10,604 bases of DNA from Candidatus Aminicenantota bacterium (GCA_020355945.1 CP070627.1:8371561-8382164), one strand, 5' to 3'. Counted from the first letter of the stretch, positions 1 through 7,441 are shown. Translations and numbers: made by a program. The notes: a model not told the origin generated them from the sequence alone.

Positions 1-62
1 TTTGAAAAAACTGCCCCCCCTGGACCCCCCTGCAAAAACTTTTTATTAATCAAAAGCTTTTG
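1..62 (+). repeat. Intergenic palindromic repeat, copy A1 (left part off window)
   Basis: Begins inside the hairpin loop (TTTGAAAAAACTG), continues through the poly-C arm (CCCCCCCTGG), then ACCCCCC, GCAAAAACTTTTTATTAA and the palindrome AAAAGCTTTT (52-61). The same order of blocks is found at 5697-5755 (opposite strand) and 7352-7415. It faces copy A2 tail to tail. Confidence 0.85.
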
Positions 63-78
63 TGGATGTTTCACGGGT

Positions 79-112
79 CAGGGGGGCGGTTTTCTCGAAA
101 AGAGCCCCCCTG
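79..112 (-). repeat. Intergenic palindromic repeat, copy A2
   Basis: Perfect 9-bp arms CAGGGGGGC (79-87) and GCCCCCCTG (104-112) with a T/A-rich centre containing TTTTC and GAAAA. The 34 bases are identical to the reverse complement of 5608-5641. It lies 6 bases downstream of the acsB-acsD stop codon. It has a T-run only on its plus-strand side (114-119), so it does not look like an intrinsic terminator for the leftward cluster, though it could act as one for rightward transcription or protect the 3' end of the leftward mRNA. Confidence 0.85.
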
Positions 113-118
113 GTTTTT

Positions 119-3100
119 TCATAATAGTTTAAATATCGTTTCTTTTAATTTCATTGCCGCATCCGGGTGATACATGATGAATAGATCGGCACCTGCATAA
201 AGAAGACTAACCGCAGTGGATAACTCCCACATGGCCGCTCGTTTCCCTAAATCACCCCAGGCAGGGAAATCCGCTTCCGAAGCTTTATATTCCTTCACTT
301 TGGAACATTCTTGACCTGGTGCAACAATCATCGGCCCGGCCAGCATTTTATCTCCGTTCAAACCAGTCTGACGAATCCGCTCCATCACCGAATAAGTGTA
401 CTCAATCCCATACCCTGACGCACTGGTCAGGGGGTCCATGACAATCTTTTCAGTTTTAATATCCATATTGGTAAGCAAAATATTCATCTGCTTGGCAATG
501 TTTACATCAATCGGACTCTGGGCTACGATGCAATGATGGTAAGCCATGGCAGCTCCGGCAATAGTGCGGTAATTATCCTGCTCCACCCAGTTGAGAAGAA
601 GATTCTCACCGGCACATGCCTGGGCCACTGCTTTTAATACCTCATTGTTGGAATCAAAATGACTGTGCCCGGTCACAATTAAAGGAACATCAACAGCAGC
701 CAGTACATCTTTTACCAGTTGGACAGCCTGACCGGGACTTCGGTTCCCTTTTTCAGGGTGAGTCCCTTCTAAACGTACACTGATAAGGTCTACACCATAT
801 TTTTCAACACATACCTGTGCCATTTTTGCCGGATTTTCCAGCAGGTCACCATAAATATCCTTAAGAACAGGGGGAAACTTTTCACTGATCACATCAAAAA
901 CTTCCATGGCTAGCAAAGGCCGGTGCGGCATATCTCCTTCCCAAAAATGAAAAGGCATACAGGCTTCGCCGCCAATGGTGTAAGTTTTTCCCCGGGTACC
1001 ACCTTCATCCTTAGTGGCACCCAATTGAACCGTCCAGACCGGTACCTCACAGGTCTCCTTTTTGATCTTAAAAGCAGTTACGCCGCTCAAACGCTCTTCT
1101 GCCGTAGGGCCTTTGGATTCAATTATTACCGATCCCGGTTTTGTTTCCGCATCAGTGGGAACAGTTGATGTGGATTCCGGCTCCCGGACAGATGCCTCTT
1201 TACCCAGGAATTTACTACTAAGGGTGTTAATAATTTTATTGACTACCTGCCGGGTAATCTCCGTATTAAGTTGTTCACTTACTTCCCTGGTTACCTGTTC
1301 TTTGATCTGGTTTAATATTCCCTCTGTTAGTATTGCTTGCTGGGATACCGCCTTAGTCCCCGGCTGGTCCGCATTACCAGGCAGTGATGTGGCTGGCGCA
1401 GTTGGTGCTTTTTCTTCCTCTGCTTCTGTGGGGCCGGTCTCTTCTATATCCGGGGCAGCTTGTGAATAAATCGCCATATCTTCCATTTCCAGGGCAGGGT
1501 GTTGGCATTTTTCCATGAATTCACGAACCCCATGAGCATCAGCAGCGATTGTTTCATCAGCGATTTTTTCAATGAGGTCCGGGACGCCTTGCTCTGCAAA
1601 ACGTTTCTTCAGATCATCAGCCAGCAGTTCCTTCAACTCTTTGGTCATCCAGACCAGGCGTTTATGCCCACCTTCTGCATAGAGAAACTTTTTTGAAGAG
1701 AGAAAGACTTTACCACATCCCATGAATCCCGGTGTCTGCTGCCCGCCACCAACCTCACCGGCTAATGTAGAAAAAGTCATTCCCACGGGGGTATCTCCCT
1801 GGAATTCCCTATTGACCGCCATTACGCCATTGCACTCCGGTACATAAGCACAGATGACTTCAAAACACCCACAACTGGTCATGGGAAGATACATAATGGA
1901 ATAAGCAGAAAAACTGTCGACGGACTTATGGCTGTTGATATAAACATATTCGTCAATTCCTTTCCAGATACCTTTAACCGGATCGAGACAATCACCTTTT
2001 TTTACCGGCTGGTTGGGCCCGGTTTCGTCGATTTCATAAGCGGCTTTACCATCCAGCCAATTATAGGCGCCGCACAATCCCAACCGCTCCGGTGTGATAA
2101 TACAGACATGATTGGGGGCAAAGGATTGACACAACAAACAAGAATAAAAGGTATCCACGGATTCGTCGGTCATGGATTCCAGCCGGCGGTTGCGTTCATC
2201 ATAAACCTTACGGGCAATGGCCACCCGTTTTTCCACTTCCTGGCCGTCGGTTATCATTGTTACTTTTACTTTGTCTACAATAGCGGGATAGTCGGAAAGG
2301 AATTTGGCATGAATGATTTCGCCGTAATGTTTCAGCCGCAGTCCCCTGTCAAAACCGCTTTTGGAAACCCGGGTCCAGGCTATATCCCGCTGCCCCATGT
2401 GCCAGATTCCTTCCGCACCGTTTACCAGGTGGTGAATCTGGCGTTCAAGAATCGGTTCGAAATCCGTCTGCATTTTGCGTCCCGCCACTTCAACCCAGAT
2501 TCCCAACGGCAGCGCCATACCCTCTTCAACCGTATCAATATCAGGACCAATAACTTCTATATCTCCATCATTAATCTTATCCAACTCAACAGAGGTAACA
2601 AATTCAAATGCGGTTGTCCGGTTACCGCCAAATTCCACATGCATATCGTTCTTGCGGATACGTTCTCCTTCAAAGGCGGGGCCATAAGGAACCGGGATAG
2701 GGACTTTGGTTATCCTTACTTTACAGCCGCGTACCTCCAATGCCTTTTCCACCATGGACTCATATGGCACATTGGAGACAACATGTTCATAGGTACATAC
2801 ACCAGTGGGCAGAATCTGGGGAATACCCGTGTCGGCAATCACAGGGAAGCCATAATTAATCGCACCGGCAGCAACGGCATATTTATCCGGTGTCACCTCA
2901 CCTAAAGCCAATACAAAGGCAAACACACGCTCTTTATTGTACTTTAGATTCTTCTTAAAATCACCGGGTTTAACCCCTCCAAACGAGAGGGCAACACGAT
3001 TGGCAAATCCAAGTGCATAAATCAAGGCAGATACATCCTTGCCATAAGGGACCAGGCGGGTTTCCCAGCCTAGCTGTACACCTTCTTCCGCCAACTGCTC

Positions 3101-3649
3101 GGCAAACTGTTTGCCTTCCGTAGGCCCGGCCATAAAAACATAGAGGTTTTTCTCTTGCAGTTCCCGGGCGATTTTAACGGCAATTTCATTATCAGGCGCA
3201 GCCCCGGTAACAGCGGCAAACCCCGGTGCCGTACCATCAACAAATTCAATACCTCGTTCACGCATAATCGTGTCATTGGCTGCACCCAGCCAGATACCTT
3301 CTACCGGGTCCGGACCAATGACATATTTGCAAGCCTCAATAATTTCACAGGCAAAAAGTGCTGCTATGCCTGCATCAAGGGTATTGCCCAAATACGGCAG
3401 CCAAACATTTTCAGCCGGCCTTTGGGGCAGCAGTTCTTTGGCTCGTTTTAGAATATCTCTTAATTCTCCCAGGGTCTGTACCTTTTTACCGGTAAACGAA
3501 TAAATCACAGGCAAGAAATATGCGGTATTGGGAAATGCTGCCGGGTTTGCTTCACCTTTGGTTTTGATCGCTTGATCGAGCTTAGCCTCAGCCGCGGCCA
3601 CCCACGCCACTGCACCATCAATTGCGCTGCTGCATATGATTTTAGACAT
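119..3649 (-). CDS. acsB-acsD: Fused acetyl-CoA synthase (AcsB) - corrinoid Fe-S protein small subunit (AcsD)
   Basis: A 1176-residue cytoplasmic protein joining two Wood-Ljungdahl proteins. Residues 1-730 match acetyl-CoA synthase, which condenses CO, a corrinoid-bound methyl group and CoA. All A-cluster ligands are visible: C504, C507, C516 and C526 (spacing x2, x8, x9) hold the Fe4S4 cluster, F510 matches the gating Phe, and C593-G-C595 holds the distal nickel. The numbering is two below Moorella AcsB (506/509/518/528/595/597). Residues 731-850 are an acidic, Pro/Thr-rich linker with a long helix. Residues 851-1176 match AcsD, the TIM-barrel small subunit of the corrinoid iron-sulfur protein, at full length for that family (about 320). 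AcsB and AcsD are separate genes in the well-studied acetogens. The start has an AGGAG box 8 bases upstream and overlaps the acsA stop by 8 bases, suggesting translational coupling. No frameshift or stop interrupts the junction. AcsC, the partner of AcsD, is absent from the window. Confidence 0.95.
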   Translation of the reverse strand: MSKIICSSAIDGAVAWVAAAEAKLDQAIKTKGEANPAAFPNTAYFLPVIYSFTGKKVQTLGELRDILKRAKELLPQRPAENVWLPYLGNTLDAGIAALFACEIIEACKYVIGPDPVEGIWLGAANDTIMRERGIEFVDGTAPGFAAVTGAAPDNEIAVKIARELQEKNLYVFMAGPTEGKQFAEQLAEEGVQLGWETRLVPYGKDVSALIYALGFANRVALSFGGVKPGDFKKNLKYNKERVFAFVLALGEVTPDKYAVAAGAINYGFPVIADTGIPQILPTGVCTYEHVVSNVPYESMVEKALEVRGCKVRITKVPIPVPYGPAFEGERIRKNDMHVEFGGNRTTAFEFVTSVELDKINDGDIEVIGPDIDTVEEGMALPLGIWVEVAGRKMQTDFEPILERQIHHLVNGAEGIWHMGQRDIAWTRVSKSGFDRGLRLKHYGEIIHAKFLSDYPAIVDKVKVTMITDGQEVEKRVAIARKVYDERNRRLESMTDESVDTFYSCLLCQSFAPNHVCIITPERLGLCGAYNWLDGKAAYEIDETGPNQPVKKGDCLDPVKGIWKGIDEYVYINSHKSVDSFSAYSIMYLPMTSCGCFEVICAYVPECNGVMAVNREFQGDTPVGMTFSTLAGEVGGGQQTPGFMGCGKVFLSSKKFLYAEGGHKRLVWMTKELKELLADDLKKRFAEQGVPDLIEKIADETIAADAHGVREFMEKCQHPALEMEDMAIYSQAAPDIEETGPTEAEEEKAPTAPATSLPGNADQPGTKAVSQQAILTEGILNQIKEQVTREVSEQLNTEITRQVVNKIINTLSSKFLGKEASVREPESTSTVPTDAETKPGSVIIESKGPTAEERLSGVTAFKIKKETCEVPVWTVQLGATKDEGGTRGKTYTIGGEACMPFHFWEGDMPHRPLLAMEVFDVISEKFPPVLKDIYGDLLENPAKMAQVCVEKYGVDLISVRLEGTHPEKGNRSPGQAVQLVKDVLAAVDVPLIVTGHSHFDSNNEVLKAVAQACAGENLLLNWVEQDNYRTIAGAAMAYHHCIVAQSPIDVNIAKQMNILLTNMDIKTEKIVMDPLTSASGYGIEYTYSVMERIRQTGLNGDKMLAGPMIVAPGQECSKVKEYKASEADFPAWGDLGKRAAMWELSTAVSLLYAGADLFIMYHPDAAMKLKETIFKLL

Positions 3650-5591
3650 CGAGTTCTCTCCTATCTTTCATATCCATTAACTTGCGTTCCATTTTCTTAT
3701 TTATGCCCAGCTTCTCCCTCCGGTTATAAAGAATCTCCATGATTGTTTCCACTGCCGCGTTAGGGTCTTCACATGTATAAAACGATCCCCCGAATAACTC
3801 TTTTGCTTCTTTTTCCAGGAAATCGGTGACTTCAGGTGAACCTTGAATACGAAACGGGTGTCCCAGGATAACATCTATACCGGAAGCGACAAAATAACAG
3901 GCGATTGCCACGGCTTTTTCACTCATCCATTCCGGGGCCACGCCCACAGCAGGTATTTGGGAAAGATCATCTCCCAATCCACCTTCCATTACAATCTCTG
4001 TCCCGGCTTCCAGGATGCGGGAATTATCAACGCAGCTTCCCATATGCAGGACCGGTGGAATACCTACAGCCTCGCATACTTCCCGTAAACCATGACCTGC
4101 CTGTTCCAGGGCAGTTTCCGGTGTAAGCATGCCCTGTTTGGCAGAAGCAATCGCGGCACAGCCGGTCTTCAGCACCAGGACATTGCGTTTGATGAGTTCG
4201 CCAGTCAGTGTATTAATATAATTATCCACTTTTGACCTGGCATTATTACATCCGACAATTCCCACTACACCGAAAATGCGGTTCTGCATAATCGCATCGT
4301 TTAATGGTCGAAATGATGCCCGAAAGGTTCCACCCAGCATGTATTTGATAGCTTCCACACTGAAACCGGCCACCAGGGGCTTCTTTTCAGCAGGAATGAT
4401 TACCTTATCCGGGTCACGCTGTTTGAAATTATCAACCGCTCGTCTGATTATTTTTTTAGCAGATTCTAACGCATTGTCTTCATCCAGCGTCAAATGTGTG
4501 GCTCCGATTGTCTTAGCAATATCATTGGTAGAGACGATTTCCGTATGATAGGCACTGGCCACTTCCGGCAGACCCGGCATACAGCACTGCACATCAATAA
4601 CCATCATTTCTACTGCCCCGGTAACAATAGCCAGTTCCTGCTGGAGGAAATTACCGGCTACAGGTATTCCGTGGCGCATTAAGATTTCATTGGCAGTGCA
4701 GCAGATACCGGCCAGGGTTATTCCTTCGGCACCTGCTTTTTTGGCATATTCAATAATATCAGGTGCTTGTGAGGCCACGGCCAGCATTTCGGAAAGCGCT
4801 GGCTCATGTCCATGAACCACTATATTGACTGTTTTTTCTCCCAGCACACCAAGGTTGGCATTGCTGCGTATTGGCTGAGGGGAACCAAAAAGAATATCCG
4901 AAACCATCGTAGCGATGCGTGACCCACCCCAGCCATCAGACAGGGATGTACGAAAAGCCTGTAAGAGGAGATTCCTGTAGTCATGATCGACACCCATGTG
5001 GGTTCGATGCATGGATTCCACTATAATACGGTCAATTCCCAGGGGCATTGCATAGTTGTTATGCCAGGTATTCTGCTGTTTAAGCGGTGCCAGGGTAGTG
5101 GTTTTAAGTTTTTCTTCCTGGGCTGTAAATTCTTTTAAAAAGAGGTTAGCTAAATCAAGGGCCACTTCCTCTTTGCTGCGGTCAGCTTCTTCAATTCCAT
5201 AAAGACGTGCCGTATAGCGCAGTGCATGTTCATCTTTTACCTGGTAACCACTGCCATTTCCCTGGGCAATCTTTTTTAAACGTAATACCAGGTGTCGTCC
5301 ATGGTCTGAGTGGGCTGCCGTACCGCCTACGACTTCACGTAAAAAATTCCGTGCCACGATCGTAGCGGCATCAGCGCCGCATACACCATACGGTGATTTA
5401 GGGGTAATTCGACAGGGCCCCATATAACAAATACGACAGCAAACTCCTTCTTTACCAAATTTACATTGAACAGACTGAGCATCTATGCGAGTGAAACAGG
5501 TATCAATACATTCTTCTTGTGCTTTTTTCAGCACTTCAACAGAAGCTGCATCAGTCACACACTCTTCTATATTTCTCGCTTGTTTAGCCAT
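3642..5591 (-). CDS. acsA: Ni-Fe-S carbon monoxide dehydrogenase, ACS-associated
   Basis: A 649-residue anaerobic CODH (CooS/AcsA family, usually 630-675 residues) that interconverts CO2 and CO and here should feed CO to the acetyl-CoA synthase encoded next. Ligands are visible in order: C43 and C51 for the intersubunit D-cluster; C52, C55, C60 and C71 for the B-cluster; H262 (in HGHEP), C298, C336, C448, C478 and C520 (in HMGSCVDNSR) for the Ni-Fe-S C-cluster. C297 beside C298 matches the extra Cys seen in other CODHs. The catalytic Lys is K559 (MSEKA), and H94/H97/H100 fit the proton-relay His set. The gap before the fourth B-cluster Cys is 10 residues, against 13 in Moorella AcsA as I recall it. 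An AAAGGAG box sits 7 bases before the ATG. The stop overlaps the acsB-acsD start by 8 bases, so the two are probably made together. The name acsA rather than cooS is chosen from context. Confidence 0.96.
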   Translation of the reverse strand: MAKQARNIEECVTDAASVEVLKKAQEECIDTCFTRIDAQSVQCKFGKEGVCCRICYMGPCRITPKSPYGVCGADAATIVARNFLREVVGGTAAHSDHGRHLVLRLKKIAQGNGSGYQVKDEHALRYTARLYGIEEADRSKEEVALDLANLFLKEFTAQEEKLKTTTLAPLKQQNTWHNNYAMPLGIDRIIVESMHRTHMGVDHDYRNLLLQAFRTSLSDGWGGSRIATMVSDILFGSPQPIRSNANLGVLGEKTVNIVVHGHEPALSEMLAVASQAPDIIEYAKKAGAEGITLAGICCTANEILMRHGIPVAGNFLQQELAIVTGAVEMMVIDVQCCMPGLPEVASAYHTEIVSTNDIAKTIGATHLTLDEDNALESAKKIIRRAVDNFKQRDPDKVIIPAEKKPLVAGFSVEAIKYMLGGTFRASFRPLNDAIMQNRIFGVVGIVGCNNARSKVDNYINTLTGELIKRNVLVLKTGCAAIASAKQGMLTPETALEQAGHGLREVCEAVGIPPVLHMGSCVDNSRILEAGTEIVMEGGLGDDLSQIPAVGVAPEWMSEKAVAIACYFVASGIDVILGHPFRIQGSPEVTDFLEKEAKELFGGSFYTCEDPNAAVETIMEILYNRREKLGINKKMERKLMDMKDRRELDV

Positions 5592-5606
5592 TTAGTTTCT
5601 CCTTTG

Positions 5607-5660
5607 CCAGGGGGGCTCTTTTCGAGAAAACCGCCCCCCTGGACCCCCCGAAAAAGCTTT
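5607..5660 (+). repeat. Intergenic palindromic repeat, copy B1
   Basis: Perfect 10-bp arms CCAGGGGGGC (5607-5616) and GCCCCCCTGG (5633-5642), then ACCCCCC and AAAAGCTTTT (5651-5660). It sits between cooC and acsA, 15 bases upstream of the acsA start codon and just outside its ribosome binding site. It is the exact inverse of copy A2. Confidence 0.88.
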
Positions 5661-5692
5661 TGATTAAGACACTTAACCACTTGCCCGAAGGG

Positions 5693-6508
5693 CTATAAAA
5701 AGTTTTTGCGGGGGGGTCCAGGGGGGGCAGTTTTTTCAAAAAGCGCCCCCCCTGGTAATTTTTCAATAAAAGCATCCAAACGTCCTATCACAGGGTTGCC
5801 TGGTTCCAGGTTTAAAAGGGGCAGGCCTTTTTCCGAAAGAGCTGCCAATTGGTCATTATTTGGCAGGCCAACGACAAAGTCTGCTTTGATTCGTTCTTTT
5901 AGGTCTTTAACTTGTGAAGGCAGTTCTTCATTACGAAGGCGATTAACAATAATTGCCAGTTGATGGTATTTCGTCTCCATTTCCAGTGCCAGGGAATGAA
6001 GGCGGCTGACGGTTTCTAGCCCACGTTGGGAAGGGTCTGTCACCATAACCAATAGGTCTACTTTTTGAACGATCCGCCTTGAGAGGTTTTCCAGGCCGGC
6101 TTCATTATCCAGGACTATATAGGGATAGTGTTTTGAAATCTCAGTCAACACGGATTTTAAGACATTGTTGGCATAGCAGTAGCATCCTGGTCCTTCGGGC
6201 CGGCCCATGGCAATCAAATCAAAGTCTTTTGCTTCCACAAGGCATTGGGCGATCTTCATTTCTAACAACTGTTGTTTAGAAATCCCGCTGCTCATGCCTT
6301 TTCCGGCTATTTCCCGGGCTTCTTCACGCACGCCGCCGACGGTTTTTTCAACCGAAACCCCCAGGGCAGCATCAAGACATGTATTAGGGTCGGCATCCAC
6401 TGCCAAAACAGGCTTACGGTCTTTTTTGATCAATCGATTAATTAAAAGGGCAGCAATAGTGGTTTTTCCTACGCCGCCTTTCCCGGTTATGGCAATTAAG
6501 TAACTCAT
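5693..6508 (-). CDS. cooC: CooC-type nickel-insertion ATPase with repeat-derived tail
   Basis: A 271-residue MinD/Mrp-superfamily P-loop ATPase of the CooC group, whose studied members load nickel into the CODH C-cluster in an ATP-dependent way as dimers. The deviant Walker A, GKGGVGKTT, is at residues 9-17. DADPN follows at 38-42, and the signature CxC (C109-Y-C111 within GPGCYCYANN) marks the metal site at the dimer interface. The gene lies directly upstream of acsA, so the CODH is the likely client. Residues 252-271 (PGGALFEKT onward to RKNFL) are encoded exactly by an intergenic repeat (5755 down to the stop at 5693), so the ancestral protein probably ended near residue 251. No Shine-Dalgarno box is visible: the bases before the ATG are the AAAAACTTTTTATT end of another repeat copy. 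Nickel specificity is a family inference. Confidence 0.9.
   Translation of the reverse strand: MSYLIAITGKGGVGKTTIAALLINRLIKKDRKPVLAVDADPNTCLDAALGVSVEKTVGGVREEAREIAGKGMSSGISKQQLLEMKIAQCLVEAKDFDLIAMGRPEGPGCYCYANNVLKSVLTEISKHYPYIVLDNEAGLENLSRRIVQKVDLLVMVTDPSQRGLETVSRLHSLALEMETKYHQLAIIVNRLRNEELPSQVKDLKERIKADFVVGLPNNDQLAALSEKGLPLLNLEPGNPVIGRLDAFIEKLPGGALFEKTAPPGPPRKNFL
5697..5755 (-). repeat. Intergenic palindromic repeat, copy B2, overlapping the cooC 3' end
   Basis: Perfect 11-bp arms CCAGGGGGGGC (5718-5728) and GCCCCCCCTGG (5745-5755), plus the GGGGGGTCC and AAAAAGTTTTTGC tail. It faces copy B1 across a short spacer holding GCCCGAAGGGC (5683-5693). Its bases from 5755 leftward are translated as the last 20 residues of CooC. 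Confidence 0.88.
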
Positions 6509-6569
6509 AATAAAAAGTTTTTGGAGGTGTCGGAACCTTTTTTCAAAAAGGTTCTGACCCGCCGGAGGC
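6509..6569 (-). repeat. Diverged palindromic repeat, copy C, between acsF and cooC
   Basis: Read leftward it has GCCTCCGGCGG (6569-6559), a hairpin of 14-bp arms with one G-U pair (6529-6542 and 6545-6558, core GAACCTTTTT/AAAAAGGTTC), then CCTCC and AAAAACTTTTTATT ending directly at the cooC ATG. It fills all but the first two bases of the acsF-cooC gap. The poly-G/C arms of the other copies are replaced here by GAACC/GGTTC. It is followed by no T-run of terminator type on the minus strand beyond the short TTTTT. Confidence 0.75.
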
Positions 6570-7337
6570 TTATTTAAGCTTTTCTAAAATTTCTTCGAAT
6601 ATGGTGACCATTTCTTTACTTAATCCATCCAGCACAGACAGTCCGTTTCTGTCATTTCGGCGGATTTCTTCGGAATAAGGAATAATACCGAGTAAACCAT
6701 GACCCGGAAATGCCTCCCGGATAAAACGCTCATCGTTGGGACCATCTATTTTATTAGCGACGAATCGGATATTTTTCAAGCCGATTTCATGGGACATGCG
6801 GATAATCCTGTAGGCGGAATCAATGGAGCGCTGGCCTGGTTCGATGACTACGATCATGCAGTCAACACCCCGGGCGGTAGCGCGTCCCAGGTGCTCTATA
6901 CCCGCTTCCATATCCATCACCAATGCTTCGTTTTTATATAATATTAAATCGGTTACCAGGGCACGGATTAATACATTTTCCGGGCAAGCACAGCCGCTGC
7001 CTCCTTGCTCTACAGCACCTAATACCAGCAGCGCCACACCTTCATGTTCTGTGGCATAATTGTCCGCGATATCAGACACTTCCGGGTTAAGCTTGAATAT
7101 TTGTCCGTACTGTTTGACTTTGGCACCGGTTCGCTCTTCAATCAATGCCACTTGCTGTGAAATAGGAATAATTTCTTTTTGTTTTTCTTCAGAGAAACCC
7201 AGGGCCGCTGCCAGGTTCGCATCCGGGTCCGCATCTACTGCCAACACCTTCAGCCCCTGTCGAGCCATTAAAAGCACCAAAGCCGCTGCTAAAGTAGATT
7301 TTCCTACTCCACCTTTGCCTGATATTGCAATTTTCAT
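6570..7337 (-). CDS. acsF: AcsF/CooC-family nickel-insertion ATPase for ACS/CODH
   Basis: A 255-residue MinD-like ATPase of the CooC/AcsF group. Walker A GKGGVGKST is at residues 7-15, DADPDAN at 36-42 and the CxC pair C116-A-C118 in GSGCACPEN, which differs from the GCYCYANN form of the neighbouring CooC. AcsF of Moorella inserts nickel into the A-cluster of acetyl-CoA synthase. The presence of two paralogs beside one CODH and one ACS suggests this one serves AcsB, but the split of duties is inference and the symbol is provisional. The start is placed at 7337: MKIAISGKGG is the normal family N-terminus, and GGAGG lies 4 bases upstream. The open frame continues 24 codons further to 7409, but that extension is translated repeat and contains the ribosome binding site, so it is not coding. 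The gene is flanked on both sides by an 11-bp inverted sequence (6559-6569 and 7341-7351) belonging to the repeat family. Confidence 0.85.
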   Translation of the reverse strand: MKIAISGKGGVGKSTLAAALVLLMARQGLKVLAVDADPDANLAAALGFSEEKQKEIIPISQQVALIEERTGAKVKQYGQIFKLNPEVSDIADNYATEHEGVALLVLGAVEQGGSGCACPENVLIRALVTDLILYKNEALVMDMEAGIEHLGRATARGVDCMIVVIEPGQRSIDSAYRIIRMSHEIGLKNIRFVANKIDGPNDERFIREAFPGHGLLGIIPYSEEIRRNDRNGLSVLDGLSKEMVTIFEEILEKLK

Positions 7338-7340
7338 TCT

Positions 7341-7417
7341 GCCTCCGGCGGCCAGGGGGGGCGCTTTTTGAAAAAACTGCCCCCGTGACGCATCTGGCCC
7401 CCCCCGCAAAAACTTTT
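7341..7417 (+). repeat. Palindromic repeat, copy D, interrupted, between the methionine synthase gene and acsF
   Basis: Starts with GCCTCCGGCGG (7341-7351), then CCAGGGGGGGCGC, TTTTTGAAAAAACTGCCCC, a foreign stretch GTGACGCATCT (7385-7395) where other copies have CCCTGGA, then GGCCCCCCCC and GCAAAAACTTTT. On the minus strand its first block supplies the GGAGG box of acsF. Confidence 0.8.
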
Positions 7418-7441
7418 GACTGGAACCTACACACCGTGAGA

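Noticed and set aside
79..119. The hairpin after acsB-acsD as an intrinsic terminator of the cluster
   Set aside because: The T-run is on the plus-strand side only. For leftward transcription the hairpin is followed by ACCCGTG, and an identical hairpin sits inside the cluster before acsA.
1928..2905. A 325-codon plus-strand open frame antisense to the acetyl-CoA synthase
   Set aside because: It mirrors the conserved minus-strand gene, has no recognisable family content, and no promoter or ribosome binding site stands out.
7338..7409. A 24-codon upstream extension of acsF
   Set aside because: It consists of repeat sequence, includes the GGAGG box and precedes the normal family N-terminus MKIAISGKGG.
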